This document shows, piece after piece, positions 31,240 through 43,874 of a stretch of DNA of 64,000 bases (within the stretch, counting starts at the first letter, position 1; the number at the start of each line of letters is the position of its first letter). The stretch is from Phytophthora hibernalis (lineage: Eukaryota; Oomycota; Peronosporomycetes; Peronosporales; Peronosporaceae): positions 1 through 64,000 of the forward strand of contig JAAKBF010000193.1 in the NCBI GenBank assembly GCA_012656075.1, read 5' to 3'. The notes beneath the pieces are model-generated. The model was not told the DNA's origin. It saw only the letters and a program-made list of their open reading frames with translations, and searched no databases. Made by a program: the position numbers and the translations under genes.

Positions 31240-32327
31240 CACTTTTTCCCGGACAAGCTGCATTTTTCCAATCGAGATGCACAAATGCAAAAAAGGCAAA
31301 CACAATTTCTATGCACGTTGCCCAAAACCAGACGTTTTCATGATTTGCATTTTGACCCATGGGAGCGTTCCGCGACTTCCAAATCGAGCCTCTCCCTCAG
31401 ACTCAAGCCCCAGCTTCATATCCTCTTCTCGTTCAGCGGCAAAGCAGTGCCGCAGGCAGTGACGCTCGAACCTCCACACGAGGCGGCGTGTAATGACGCC
31501 TTTGCTGGCCTCAACAGCATCTTTCATAATGGCGAGCCGATGCTCCTTGTATGTGTCGTAATCGCCGCGCACCATCATCTCCTCCTTGCGGTCCGCGAGG
31601 TGCTTCTTCATGCGCGCCTTGAGCGAGTTCCAACATCCCTCAATCGGGTTAAGCATCGGGCTGTAAGGCCCGAGACGTAGGATTTCAAGTCGATGCAAAT
31701 TGACAACGCCATCCTCGGCAAGCAATCGGCGGGCTAGACTCTCGACACCGCTGTGGGCTGGGGCGTTATCCGTGACGATGACGATCTTCTGGTTCGGCTC
31801 GAGCTCTTGAAACTCATTCGTGCGTAAGGCAGCCATGAACAGATCGGCTAGGAAGCGGGCATTTTCCTCCTTCTTGACGGACCCCTCGTGTGTCTTGAGC
31901 AGCACAATACCCGTGACGGCCGAAACCCCACCCTGAACATGTAGATTTTGCCCCTGAGATGGCGGCAGCGTGACGACAGCGCGCTCACCTACACGAGACC
32001 AACCAGTGGTCCGTGAAAGATAAAGATTAAAGTTAGTTTCGTCTTGAAATACTATCATGTTACCTGCATCGATGTGCTTGTTGAGCTTTTCGACGAACGC
32101 CTTGCGCTTGGCTTTGTTGGTGGCGGAGTTCATTGTAGCCTTCTCAATGCGCACGCGCTTCACGGAGTACACCATCCCTTGTAGCGCTCTGTGGATGGTA
32201 GACTTGCCCACATATATTCCCAGGTCAATGTGAAGGAGGTCGCGCAGGTCAGCTAGCGTGCGGCGGCAGTCTTCTTCTATGTATTCTTCAAGCTTGCACA
32301 TTCCTTCCACTGTCAGCTTTACGTTTG
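31240..32327 (-). mobile_element. Mariner element, right-arm copy, truncated at its 5' end
   Basis: One TIR is present (CACTTTTTCCCGGACAAGCT from 31240, next to TA at 31238-31239). The other end is lost where the duplicated arm stops at 32327, removing the first ~70 codons of the transposase and the second TIR. It cannot be mobilised as a unit. Confidence 0.92.
31309..32327 (-). pseudogene. Tc1/mariner-type transposase, N-terminally truncated, core frame open
   Basis: From 32310 down to 31309 one uninterrupted frame of 333 codons covers the second helix-turn-helix and the complete DDE core (FQDETN, VTDNAPAHS, SPMLNPIE). The G-run that is one short in the left copy is complete here. The first DNA-binding domain is missing. 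Residue differences from the left copy include HIDLGIYVGKS for RIDLGISVGKS. Confidence 0.92.
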
Positions 32328-32849
32328 CCGTTATTGTACCGGCAGATTGGGATCGGTCTCAATACACTTGAATGGTTGCATGTTGACCAATTCTGGCCCA
32401 ATTTTAGTAAATCAAAAGCCACTGTGTTGATGTTACCGAGGCGTATTTGATCATAGTTGTTTAGGTTTGATCGGGGCTCTCCTTCACGCTCTAGGCATGA
32501 TAAAGCACGAGTCTCAATCCCCATAATGTTGTACCGCTCTAGCCTTTGATGACTGTGACCATAACTTCACAGGGAGAGCTCATAAGAAAGCACGAAAGAC
32601 GCCATCGTGCTCCTGGATGTCTACACTACAAAACAAACATTATTTCCCAGAGTATCGTACATCGAGCGCTACATTCCGTTTTTCAGAGCACGCATTGCCT
32701 GTAACAACCCGCCCTTTTGACCCCTTCCATACAGTTATCCAGTGTAAATCTAGCCATATCTCAAACTATTTAGGAGCCGAAGTTATCGAAGTCGACCAAA
32801 TTCTTATCATCCAGAACCGTTAAGATTTCTCTACAGCTATCGACGACTC
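32328..32849. other. Unassigned junction between right arm and right array
   Basis: No gene recognised; a 78-codon minus frame (32288-32524) is unsupported. It contains the 27-bp sequence (32692-32718, from GCATTGCC into TGTAACAACCCGCC) shared with the Gypsy 2 terminus at 24986-25012, so it probably holds another broken LTR end. Confidence 0.45.
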
Positions 32850-33535
32850 TATTTGCAGTACAGCATTCCTTCAACTGCAGATAAGTCGTCTGAAAACTGA
32901 ATACCAAGATCTTGGTAATGATTTGCAGCAGATTTTCCCGTAGTCTATTGGGAGGCTGGCATACTTTACTCAAGTGATCTAAACTATTCTATTTTAGAGT
33001 GTTATCCCACGATTTTTCAAATTTGAGCAACTTGGCAACAATGCAGAATCATTGGCTGACAAATTCGCAAGAAGACAAATTGAATGCTATTGGCCGATCC
33101 AACCGGATTTAGCAAAAATTGAGAAATCAAGCGAAGACAAGTCTTGTCGATTCGACGAGCCGGTGGGTCTGCACAACCCAGGACACCGTAACCTCCTAGC
33201 TGGGCGTAATCTGCGCCTGGTGACCTGTAAATGCGCTCGCGCGCTGCCGTCCATCCTTTGGAGGAGGGCACAGGGTATTGCACGGAGACTGCCCCGCTCA
33301 GGCGAGTCTCTGGAGAGTTTGGAGCTTGGTACTTGTTGGGAACAACACTCAACTGAACCCCGGCTGGGGTGAACCGCAAAGGGAACCGACAGGAACCCTG
33401 CGCAAGCCCAACATTGCCGACCTGACTGGGCGAATTGTTGTGCTGTTGCGTGGAAGCCGAACTAACGACGTTTTCTGTGAATCACAACACCACACTGGCG
33501 CCTGTCAAACGATTCTGAATTGGGACGTCGGATTT

Positions 33536-33790
33536 TCAGTAGAAGAGCGCTACGTCGACCTCGATGTCCTTGAACTGGAGTGAAAACGAAGGAGGAAATG
33601 CCGTGATATCTCTGCCAAAAGTGCGCTTGAGGGAATTTAACCGTTGTGCTAGCTCCTGTGGGCTGCGTTTCCACCGATACATCTTTTGAGCCACATGACG
33701 CCAAACAATCTGGACCCCTTGGTCTGCATACGGGCGTGCTAACTGCACTAGCAGCTGGTCTTCATCCTCCAGGATTGTAGTGCGAGGCAT
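33536..33790 (-). CDS. SANT-like small protein, right copy 1
   Basis: Protein differs from the main form by KD for KG before IEVD. Monomer: A spacer, GGG trinucleotide. Confidence 0.42.
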   Translation of the reverse strand: MPRTTILEDEDQLLVQLARPYADQGVQIVWRHVAQKMYRWKRSPQELAQRLNSLKRTFGRDITAFPPSFSLQFKDIEVDVALFY

Positions 33791-34535
33791 TGGGCCACTT
33801 TACTACTCAGTATGATCACAGATTCGCCGGCTTTGTATGTCGTTGTCCGTATTTGCAGTACAGCATTCCTTCTACTGCAGATAAGTCGTCTGAAAACTGA
33901 ATGCCAAGATCTTGGTAATGATTTGCAGCAGATTTTCCCGTAGTCTATTGGGAGGCTGGCATACTTTACTCAAGTGATCTAAACTATTCTATTTTAGAGT
34001 GTTATCCCACGATTTTTCAAATTTGAGCAACTTGGCAACAATGCAGAATCATTGGCTGACAAATTCGCAAGAAGACAAATTGAATGCTATTGGCCGATCC
34101 AACCGGATTTAGCAAAAATTGAGAAATCAAGCGAAGACAAGTCTTGTCGATTCGACGAGCCGGTGGGTCTGCACAACCCAGGACACCGTAACCTCCTAGC
34201 TGGGCGTAATCTGCGCCTGGTGACCTGTAAATGCGCTCGCGCGCTGCCGTCCATCCTTTGGAGGAGGGCACAGGGTATTGCACGGAGACTGCCCCGCTCA
34301 GGCGAGTCTCTGGAGAGTTTGGAGCTTGGTACTTGTTGGGAACAACACTCAACTGAACCCCGGCTGGGGTGAACCGCAAAGGGAACCGACAGGAACCCTG
34401 CGCAAGCCCAACATTGCCGACCTGACTGGGCGAATTGTTGTGCTGTTGCGTGGAAGCCGAACTAACGACGTTTTCTGTGAATCACAACACCACACTGGCG
34501 CCTGTCAAACGATTCTGAATTGGGACGTCGGATTT

Positions 34536-34790
34536 TCAGTAGAAGAGCGCTACGTCGACCTCGATGTCCTTGAACTGGAGTGAAAACGAAGGAGGAAATG
34601 CCGTGATATCTCTGCCAAAAGTGCGCTTGAGGGAATTTAACCGTTGTGCTAGCTCCTGTGGGCTGCGTTTCCACCGATACATCTTTTGAGCCACATGACG
34701 CCAAACAATCTGGACCCCTTGGTCTGCATACGGGCATGCTAACTGCACTAGCAGCTGGTCTTCATCCTCCAGGATTGTAGTGCGAGGCAT
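34536..34790 (-). CDS. SANT-like small protein, right copy 2
   Basis: Two changes: KD for KG and ACPY for ARPY at residue 19. A spacer, GGG. Confidence 0.42.
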   Translation of the reverse strand: MPRTTILEDEDQLLVQLACPYADQGVQIVWRHVAQKMYRWKRSPQELAQRLNSLKRTFGRDITAFPPSFSLQFKDIEVDVALFY

Positions 34791-35533
34791 TGGGCCACTT
34801 TACTACTCAGTATGATCACAGATTCGCCGGCTTTGTATGTCGTTGTCCGTATTTGCAGTACAGCATTCCTTCCACTGCAGATAAGTCGTCTGAAAACGGA
34901 ATACCAAGATCTTGGTAATGATTTGCAGCAGATTTTCCCGTAGTCTATTGGGAGGCTGGCATACTTTACTCAAGTGATCTAAACTATTCTATTTTAGAGT
35001 GTTATCCCACGATTTTTCAAATTTGAGCAACTTGGCAACAATGCAGAATCATTGGCTGACAAATTCGCAAGAAGACAAATTGAATGCTATTGGCCGATCC
35101 AACCGGATTTAGCAAAAATTGAGAAATCAAGCGAAGACAAGTCTTGTCGATTCGACGAGCCGGTGGGTCTGCACAACCCAGGACACCGTAACCTCCTAGC
35201 TGGGCGTAATCTGCGCCTGGTGACCTGTAAATGCGCTCGCGCTGCCGTCCATCCTTTGGAGGAGGGCACAGGGTATTGCACGGAGACTGCCCCGCTCAGG
35301 CGAGTCTCTGGAGAGTTTGGAGCTTGGTACTTGTTGGGAACAACACTCAACTGAACCCCGGCTGGGGTGAACCGCAAAGGGAACCGACAGGAACCCTGCG
35401 CAAGCCCAACATTGCCGACCTGACTGGGCGAATTGTTGTGCTGTTGCGTGGAAGCCGAACTAACGACGTTTTCTGTGAATCACAACACCACACTGTCGCC
35501 TGTCAAACGATTCTGAATTGGGACGTCGGATTT

Positions 35534-35788
35534 TCAGTAGAAGAGCGCTACGTCGACCTCGATGCCCTTGAACTGGAGTGAAAACGAAGGAGGAAATGCC
35601 GTGATATCTCTGCCAAAAGTGCGCTTGAGGGAATTTAACCGTTGTGCTAGCTCCTGTGGGCTGCGTTTCCACCGATACATCTTTTGAGCCACATGACGCC
35701 AAACAATCTGGACCCCTTGGTCTGCATACGGGCATGCTAACTGCACTAGCAGCTGGTCTTCATCCTCCAGGATTGTAGTGCGAGGCAT
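35534..35788 (-). CDS. SANT-like small protein, right copy 3
   Basis: ACPY variant. A spacer, GGG. A 2-bp deletion near 35240 lies in the LTR-like part, not in this ORF. Confidence 0.42.
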   Translation of the reverse strand: MPRTTILEDEDQLLVQLACPYADQGVQIVWRHVAQKMYRWKRSPQELAQRLNSLKRTFGRDITAFPPSFSLQFKGIEVDVALFY

Positions 35789-36544
35789 TGGGCCACTTTA
35801 CTACTCAGTATGATCACAGATTCGCCGGCTTTGTATGTCGTTGTCCGTATTTGCAGTACAGCATTCCTTCCACTGCAGATAAGTCGTCTGAAAACTGAAT
35901 GCCAAGATCTTGGTAATGATTTGCAGCAGATTTTCCCGTAGTCTATTTGGAGGCTGGCATACTTTACTCAAGTGATCTAAACTATTCTATTTTAGAGTGT
36001 TATCCCACGATTTTTCAAATTTGAGCAACTTGGCAACAATGCAGAATCATTGGCTGAAAAGTTCGCAATAAGATACCCCGTGGTTAAATTGAATGCTATT
36101 GGTCGATCCAACCGGATTTAGCAAAAATTTAGAAATCAAGCGAAGACAAGTCTTGTCGATTCGACGAGCCGGTGGGTCTGCACAACCCAGGACACCGTAA
36201 CCTCCTAGCTGGGCGTAATCTGCGCCTGGTGACCTGTAAACGCGCTCGCGCGCTGCCGTCCATCCTTTGGAGGAGGGCACAGGGTATTGCACGGAGACTG
36301 CCCCGCTCAGGCGAGTCTCTGGAGAGTTTGGAGCTTGGTACTTGTTGGGAACAACACTCAACTGAACCCCGGCTGGGGTGAACCGCAAAGGGAACCGACA
36401 GGAACCCTGCGCAAGCCCAACATTGCCGACCTGACTGGGCGAATTGTTGTGCTGTTGCGTGGAAGCCGAACTAACGACGTTTTCTGTGAATCACAACACC
36501 ACACTGGCGCCTGTCAAACGATTCTGAATTGGGACGTCGGATTT

Positions 36545-36799
36545 TCAGTAGAAGAGCGCTACGTCGACCTCGATGCCCTTGAACTGGAGCGAAAACGAAG
36601 GAGGAAATGCCGTGATATCTCTGCCAAAAGTGCGCTTGAGGGAATTTAACCGTTGTGCTAGCTCCTGTGGGCTGCGTTTCCACCGATACATCTTTTGAGC
36701 CACATGACGCCAAACAATCTGGACCCCTTGGTCTGCATACGGGCGTGCTAGCTGCACTAGCAGCTGGTCTTCATCCTCCAGGATTGTAGTGCGAGGCAT
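36545..36799 (-). CDS. SANT-like small protein, right copy 4
   Basis: Main protein form. First long monomer on this side: C4 spacer, GGG. Confidence 0.42.
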   Translation of the reverse strand: MPRTTILEDEDQLLVQLARPYADQGVQIVWRHVAQKMYRWKRSPQELAQRLNSLKRTFGRDITAFPPSFSLQFKGIEVDVALFY

Positions 36800-37554
36800 T
36801 GGGCCACTTTACTACTCAGTATGATCACAGATTCGCCGGCTTTGTATGTCGTTGTCCGTATTTGCAGTACAGCATTCCTTCCACTGCAGATAAGTCGTCT
36901 GAAAACTGAATGCCAAGATCTTGGTAATGATTTGCAGCAGATTTTCCCGTAGTCTATTTGGAGGCTGGCATACTTTACTCAAGTGATCTAAACTATTCTA
37001 TTTTAGAGTGTTATCCCACGCTTTTTCAAATTTGAGCAACTTGGCAACAATGCAGAATCATTGGCTGAAAAGTTCGCAATAAGATACCCGTGGTTAAATT
37101 GAATGCTATTGGTCGATCCAACCGGATTTAGCAAAAATTTAGAAATCAAGCGAAGACAAGTCTTGTCGATTCGACGAGCCGGTGGGTCTGCACAACCCAG
37201 GACACCGTAACCTCCTAGCTGGGCGTAATCTGCGCCTGGTGACCTGTAAACGCGCTCGCGCGCTGCCGTCCATCCTTTGGAGGAGGGCACAGGGTATTGC
37301 ACGGAGACTGCCCCGCTCAGGCGAGTCTCTGGAGAGTTTGGAGCTTGGTACTTGTTGGGAACAACACTCAACTGAACCCCGGCTGGGGTGAACCGCAAAG
37401 GGAACCGACAGGAACCCTGCGCAAGCCCAACATTGCCGACCTGACTGGGCGAATTGTTGTGCTGTTGCGTGGAAGCCGAACTAACGACGTTTTCTGTGAA
37501 TCACAACACCACACTGGCGCCTGTCAAACGATTCTGAATTGGGACGTCGGATTT

Positions 37555-37809
37555 TCAGTAGAAGAGCGCTACGTCGACCTCGATGCCCTTGAACTGGAGC
37601 GAAAACGAAGGAGGAAATGCCGTGATATCTCTGCCAAAAGTGCGCTTGAGGGAATTTAACCGTTGTGCTAGCTCCTGTGGGCTGCGTTTCCACCGATACA
37701 TCTTTTGAGCCACATGACGCCAAACAATCTGGACCCCTTGGTCTGCATACGGGCGTGCTAGCTGCACTAGCAGCTGGTCTTCATCCTCCAGGATTGTAGT
37801 GCGAGGCAT
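37555..37809 (-). CDS. SANT-like small protein, right copy 5
   Basis: Main form. C3 spacer, GGG. Confidence 0.42.
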   Translation of the reverse strand: MPRTTILEDEDQLLVQLARPYADQGVQIVWRHVAQKMYRWKRSPQELAQRLNSLKRTFGRDITAFPPSFSLQFKGIEVDVALFY

Positions 37810-38564
37810 TGGGCCACTTTACTACTCAGTATGATCACAGATTCGCCGGCTTTGTATGTCGTTGTCCGTATTTGCAGTACAGCATTCCTTCCACTGCAGA
37901 TAAGTCGTCTGAAAACTGAATGCCAAGATCTTGGTAATGATTTGCAGCAGATTTTCCCGTAGTCTATTTGGAGGCTGGCATACTTTACTCAAGTGATCTA
38001 AACTATTCTATTTTAGAGTGTTATCCCACGCTTTTTCAAATTTGAGCAACTTGGCAACAATGCAGAATCATTGGCTGAAAAGTTCGCAATAAGATACCCG
38101 TGGTTAAATTGAATGCTATTGGTCGATCCAACCGGATTTAGCAAAAATTTAGAAATCAAGCGAAGACAAGTCTTGTCGATTCGACGAGCCGGTGGGTCTG
38201 CACAACCCAGGACACCGTAACCTCCTAGCTGGGCGTAATCTGCGCCTGGTGACCTGTAAACGCGCTCGCGCGCTGCCGTCCATCCTTTGGAGGAGGGCAC
38301 AGGGTATTGCACGGAGACTGCCCCGCTCAGGCGAGTCTCTGGAGAGTTTGGAGCTTGGTACTTGTTGGGAACAACACTCAACTGAACCCCGGCTGGGGTG
38401 AACCGCAAAGGGAACCGACAGGAACCCTGCGCAAGCCCAACATTGCCGACCTGACTCGACGAATTGTTGTGCTGTTGCGTGGAAGCCGAACTAACGACGT
38501 TTTCTGTGAATCACAACACCACACTGGCGCCTGTCAAACGATTCTGAATTGGGACGTCGGATTT

Positions 38565-38819
38565 TCAGTAGAAGAGCGCTACGTCGACCTCGATGCCCTT
38601 GAACTGGAGCGAAAACGAAGGAGGAAATGCCGTGATATCTCTGCCAAAAGTGCGCTTGAGGGAATTTAACCGTTGTGCTAGCTCCTGTGGGCTGCGTTTC
38701 CACCGATACATCTTTTGAGCCACATGACGCCAAACAATCTGGACCCCTTGGTCTGCATACGGGCGTGCTAGCTGCACTAGCAGCTGGTCTTCATCCTCCA
38801 GGATTGTAGTGCGAGGCAT
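38565..38819 (-). CDS. SANT-like small protein, right copy 6
   Basis: Main form. C3 spacer, first CGA on this side. Confidence 0.42.
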   Translation of the reverse strand: MPRTTILEDEDQLLVQLARPYADQGVQIVWRHVAQKMYRWKRSPQELAQRLNSLKRTFGRDITAFPPSFSLQFKGIEVDVALFY

Positions 38820-39575
38820 TGGGCCACTTTACTACTCAGTATGATCACAGATTCGCCGGCTTTGTATGTCGTTGTCCGTATTTGCAGTACAGCATTCCTT
38901 CCACTGCAGATAAGTCGTCTGAAAACTGAATGCCAAGATCTTGGTAATGATTTGCAGCAGATTTTCCCGTAGTCTATTTGGAGGCTGGCATACTTTACTC
39001 AAGTGATCTAAACTATTCTATTTTAGAGTGTTATCCCACGCTTTTTCAAATTTGAGCAACTTGGCAACAATGCAGAATCATTGGCTGAAAAGTTCGCAAT
39101 AAGATACCCCGTGGTTAAATTGAATGCTATTGGTCGATCCAACCGGATTTAGCAAAAATTTAGAAATCAAGCGAAGACAAGTCTTGTCGATTCGACGAGC
39201 CGGTGGGTCTGCACAACCCAGGACACCGTAACCTCCTAGCTGGGCGTAATCTGCGCCTGGTGACCTGTAAACGCGCTCGCGCGCTGCCGTCCATCCTTTG
39301 GAGGAGGGCACAGGGTATTGCACGGAGACTGCCCCGCTCAGGCGAGTCTCTGGAGAGTTTGGAGCTTGGTACTTGTTGGGAACAACACTCAACTGAACCC
39401 CGGCTGGGGTGAACCGCAAAGGGAACCGACAGGAACCCTGCGCAAGCCCAACATTGCCGACCTGACTCGACGAATTGTTGTGCTGTTGCGTGGAAGCCGA
39501 ACTAACGACGTTTTCTGTGAATCACAACACCACACTGGCGCCTGTCAAACGATTCTGAATTGGGACGTCGGATTT

Positions 39576-39830
39576 TCAGTAGAAGAGCGCTACGTCGACC
39601 TCGATGCCCTTGAACTGGAGCGAAAACGAAGGAGGAAATGCCGTGATATCTCTGCCAAAAGTGCGCTTGAGGGAATTTAACCGTTGTGCTAGCTCCTGTG
39701 GGCTGCGTTTCCACCGATACATCTTTTGAGCCACATGACGCCAAACAATCTGGACCCCTTGGTCTGCATACGGGCGTGCTAGCTGCACTAGCAGCTGGTC
39801 TTCATCCTCCAGGATTGTAGTGCGAGGCAT
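39576..39830 (-). CDS. SANT-like small protein, right copy 7
   Basis: Main form. C4 spacer, CGA. Confidence 0.42.
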   Translation of the reverse strand: MPRTTILEDEDQLLVQLARPYADQGVQIVWRHVAQKMYRWKRSPQELAQRLNSLKRTFGRDITAFPPSFSLQFKGIEVDVALFY

Positions 39831-40586
39831 TGGGCCACTTTACTACTCAGTATGATCACAGATTCGCCGGCTTTGTATGTCGTTGTCCGTATTTGCAGTA
39901 CAGCATTCCTTCCACTGCAGATAAGTCGTCTGAAAACTGAATGCCAAGATCTTGGTAATGATTTGCAGCAGATTTTCCCGTAGTCTATTTGGAGGCTGGC
40001 ATACTTTACTCAAGTGATCTAAACTATTCTATTTTAGAGTGTTATCCCACGCTTTTTCAAATTTGAGCAACTTGGCAACAATGCAGAATCATTGGCTGAA
40101 AAGTTCGCAATAAGATACCCCGTGGTTAAATTGAATGCTATTGGTCGATCCAACCGGATTTAGCAAAAATTTAGAAATCAAGCGAAGACAAGTCTTGTCG
40201 ATTCGACGAGCCGGTGGGTCTGCACAACCCAGGACACCGTAACCTCCTAGCTGGGCGTAATCTGCGCCTGGTGACCTGTAAACGCGCTCGCGCGCTGCCG
40301 TCCATCCTTTGGAGGAGGGCACAGGGTATTGCACGGAGACTGCCCCGCTCAGGCGAGTCTCTGGAGAGTTTGGAGCTTGGTACTTGTTGGGAACAACACT
40401 CAACTGAACCCCGGCTGGGGTGAACCGCAAAGGGAACCGACAGGAACCCTGCGCAAGCCCAACATTGCCGACCTGACTGGGCGAATTGTTGTGCTGTTGC
40501 GTGGAAGCCGAACTAACGACGTTTTCTGTGAATCACAACACCACACTGGCGCCTGTCAAACGATTCTGAATTGGGACGTCGGATTT

Positions 40587-40841
40587 TCAGTAGAAGAGCG
40601 CTACGTCGACCTCGATGCCCTTGAACTGGAGCGAAAACGAAGGAGGAAATGCCGTGATATCTCTGCCAAAAGTGCGCTTGAGGGAATTTAACCGTTGTGC
40701 TAGCTCCTGTGGGCTGCGTTTCCACCGATACATCTTTTGAGCCACATGACGCCAAACAATCTGGACCCCTTGGTCTGCATACGGGCGTGCTAGCTGCACT
40801 AGCAGCTGGTCTTCATCCTCCAGGATTGTAGTGCGAGGCAT
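40587..40841 (-). CDS. SANT-like small protein, right copy 8
   Basis: Main form. C4 spacer, back to GGG. Confidence 0.42.
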   Translation of the reverse strand: MPRTTILEDEDQLLVQLARPYADQGVQIVWRHVAQKMYRWKRSPQELAQRLNSLKRTFGRDITAFPPSFSLQFKGIEVDVALFY

Positions 40842-41597
40842 TGGGCCACTTTACTACTCAGTATGATCACAGATTCGCCGGCTTTGTATGTCGTTGTCCG
40901 TATTTGCAGTACAGCATTCCTTCCACTGCAGATAAGTCGTCTGAAAACTGAATGCCAAGATCTTGGTAATGATTTGCAGCAGATTTTCCCGTAGTCTATT
41001 TGGAGGCTGGCATACTTTACTCAAGTGATCTAAACTATTCTATTTTAGAGTGTTATCCCACGCTTTTTCAAATTTGAGCAACTTGGCAACAATGCAGAAT
41101 CATTGGCTGAAAAGTTCGCAATAAGATACCCCGTGGTTAAATTGAATGCTATTGGTCGATCCAACCGGATTTAGCAAAAATTTAGAAATCAAGCGAAGAC
41201 AAGTCTTGTCGATTCGACGAGCCGGTGGGTCTGCACAACCCAGGACACCGTAACCTCCTAGCTGGGCGTAATCTGCGCCTGGTGACCTGTAAACGCGCTC
41301 GCGCGCTGCCGTCCATCCTTTGGAGGAGGGCACAGGGTATTGCACGGAGACTGCCCCGCTCAGGCGAGTCTCTGGAGAGTTTGGAGCTTGGTACTTGTTG
41401 GGAACAACACTCAACTGAACCCCGGCTGGGGTGAACCGCAAAGGGAACCGACAGGAACCCTGCGCAAGCCCAACATTGCCGACCTGACTGGGCGAATTGT
41501 TGTGCTGTTGCGTGGAAGCCGAACTAACGACGTTTTCTGTGAATCACAACACCACACTGGCGCCTGTCAAACGATTCTGAATTGGGACGTCGGATTT

Positions 41598-41852
41598 TCA
41601 GTAGAAGAGCGCTACGTCGACCTCGATGCCCTTGAACTGGAGCGAAAACGAAGGAGGAAATGCCGTGATATCTCTGCCAAAAGTGCGCTTGAGGGAATTT
41701 AACCGTTGTGCTAGCTCCTGTGGGCTGCGTTTCCACCGATACATCTTTTGAGCCACATGACGCCAAACAATCTGGACCCCTTGGTCTGCATACGGGCGTG
41801 CTAGCTGCACTAGCAGCTGGTCTTCATCCTCCAGGATTGTAGTGCGAGGCAT
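41598..41852 (-). CDS. SANT-like small protein, right copy 9
   Basis: Main form. C4 spacer, GGG. Confidence 0.42.
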   Translation of the reverse strand: MPRTTILEDEDQLLVQLARPYADQGVQIVWRHVAQKMYRWKRSPQELAQRLNSLKRTFGRDITAFPPSFSLQFKGIEVDVALFY

Positions 41853-42608
41853 TGGGCCACTTTACTACTCAGTATGATCACAGATTCGCCGGCTTTGTAT
41901 GTCGTTGTCCGTATTTGCAGTACAGCATTCCTTCCACTGCAGATAAGTCGTCTGAAAACTGAATGCCAAGATCTTGGTAATGATTTGCAGCAGATTTTCC
42001 CGTAGTCTATTTGGAGGCTGGCATACTTTACTCAAGTGATCTAAACTATTCTATTTTAGAGTGTTATCCCACGCTTTTTCAAATTTGAGCAACTTGGCAA
42101 CAATGCAGAATCATTGGCTGAAAAGTTCGCAATAAGATACCCCGTGGTTAAATTGAATGCTATTGGTCGATCCAACCGGATTTAGCAAAAATTTAGAAAT
42201 CAAGCGAAGACAAGTCTTGTCGATTCGACGAGCCGGTGGGTCTGCACAACCCAGGACACCGTAACCTCCTAGCTGGGCGTAATCTGCGCCTGGTGACCTG
42301 TAAACGCGCTCGCGCGCTGCCGTCCATCCTTTGGAGGAGGGCACAGGGTATTGCACGGAGACTGCCCCGCTCAGGCGAGTCTCTGGAGAGTTTGGAGCTT
42401 GGTACTTGTTGGGAACAACACTCAACTGAACCCCGGCTGGGGTGAACCGCAAAGGGAACCGACAGGAACCCTGCGCAAGCCCAACATTGCCGACCTGACT
42501 CGACGAATTGTTGTGCTGTTGCGTGGAAGCCGAACTAACGACGTTTTCTGTGAATCACAACACCACACTGGCGCCTGTCAAACGATTCTGAATTGGGACG
42601 TCGGATTT

Positions 42609-42863
42609 TCAGTAGAAGAGCGCTACGTCGACCTCGATGCCCTTGAACTGGAGCGAAAACGAAGGAGGAAATGCCGTGATATCTCTGCCAAAAGTGCGCT
42701 TGAGGGAATTTAACCGTTGTGCTAGCTCCTGTGGGCTGCGTTTCCACCGATACATCTTTTGAGCCACATGACGCCAAACAATCTGGACCCCTTGGTCTGC
42801 ATACGGGCGTGCTAGCTGCACTAGCAGCTGGTCTTCATCCTCCAGGATTGTAGTGCGAGGCAT
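42609..42863 (-). CDS. SANT-like small protein, right copy 10
   Basis: Main form. C4 spacer, CGA. Confidence 0.42.
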   Translation of the reverse strand: MPRTTILEDEDQLLVQLARPYADQGVQIVWRHVAQKMYRWKRSPQELAQRLNSLKRTFGRDITAFPPSFSLQFKGIEVDVALFY

Positions 42864-43619
42864 TGGGCCACTTTACTACTCAGTATGATCACAGATTCGC
42901 CGGCTTTGTATGTCGTTGTCCGTATTTGCAGTACAGCATTCCTTCCACTGCAGATAAGTCGTCTGAAAACTGAATGCCAAGATCTTGGTAATGATTTGCA
43001 GCAGATTTTCCCGTAGTCTATTTGGAGGCTGGCATACTTTACTCAAGTGATCTAAACTATTCTATTTTAGAGTGTTATCCCACGCTTTTTCAAATTTGAG
43101 CAACTTGGCAACAATGCAGAATCATTGGCTGAAAAGTTCGCAATAAGATACCCCGTGGTTAAATTGAATGCTATTGGTCGATCCAACCGGATTTAGCAAA
43201 AATTTAGAAATCAAGCGAAGACAAGTCTTGTCGATTCGACGAGCCGGTGGGTCTGCACAACCCAGGACACCGTAACCTCCTAGCTGGGCGTAATCTGCGC
43301 CTGGTGACCTGTAAACGCGCTCGCGCGCTGCCGTCCATCCTTTGGAGGAGGGCACAGGGTATTGCACGGAGACTGCCCCGCTCAGGCGAGTCTCTGGAGA
43401 GTTTGGAGCTTGGTACTTGTTGGGAACAACACTCAACTGAACCCCGGCTGGGGTGAACCGCAAAGGGAACCGACAGGAACCCTGCGCAAGCCCAACATTG
43501 CCGACCTGACTCGGCGAATTGTTGTGCTGTTGCGTGGAAGCCGAACTAACGACGTTTTCTGTGAATCACAACACCACACTGGCGCCTGTCAAACGATTCT
43601 GAATTGGGACGTCGGATTT

Positions 43620-43874
43620 TCAGTAGAAGAGCGCTACGTCGACCTCGATGCCCTTGAACTGGAGCGAAAACGAAGGAGGAAATGCCGTGATATCTCTGCC
43701 AAAAGTGCGCTTGAGGGAATTTAACCGTTGTGCTAGCTCCTGTGGGCTGCGTTTCCACCGATACATCTTTTGAGCCACATGACGCCAAACAATCTGGACC
43801 CCTTGGTCTGCATACGGGCGTGCTAGCTGCACTAGCAGCTGGTCTTCATCCTCCAGGATTGTAGTGCGAGGCAT
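43620..43874 (-). CDS. SANT-like small protein, right copy 11
   Basis: Main form. C4 spacer, CGG. Confidence 0.42.
   Translation of the reverse strand: MPRTTILEDEDQLLVQLARPYADQGVQIVWRHVAQKMYRWKRSPQELAQRLNSLKRTFGRDITAFPPSFSLQFKGIEVDVALFY

Larger units (their letters stand above)
27635..32327 (-). repeat. Right arm of the 4.7 kb inverted segmental duplication
   Basis: Reverse complement of 12442-17122. The inner end coincides with the outer edge of the Gypsy 2 LTR (GTTACA|GAAAAC); the outer end lies inside the mariner transposase gene at ACGTTTG. Confidence 0.95.

Noticed and set aside
32288..32524. 78-codon minus frame at the right arm-array junction as a gene
   Set aside because: It spans the duplication breakpoint at 32327, starts in unassigned DNA and shows no recognisable domain.
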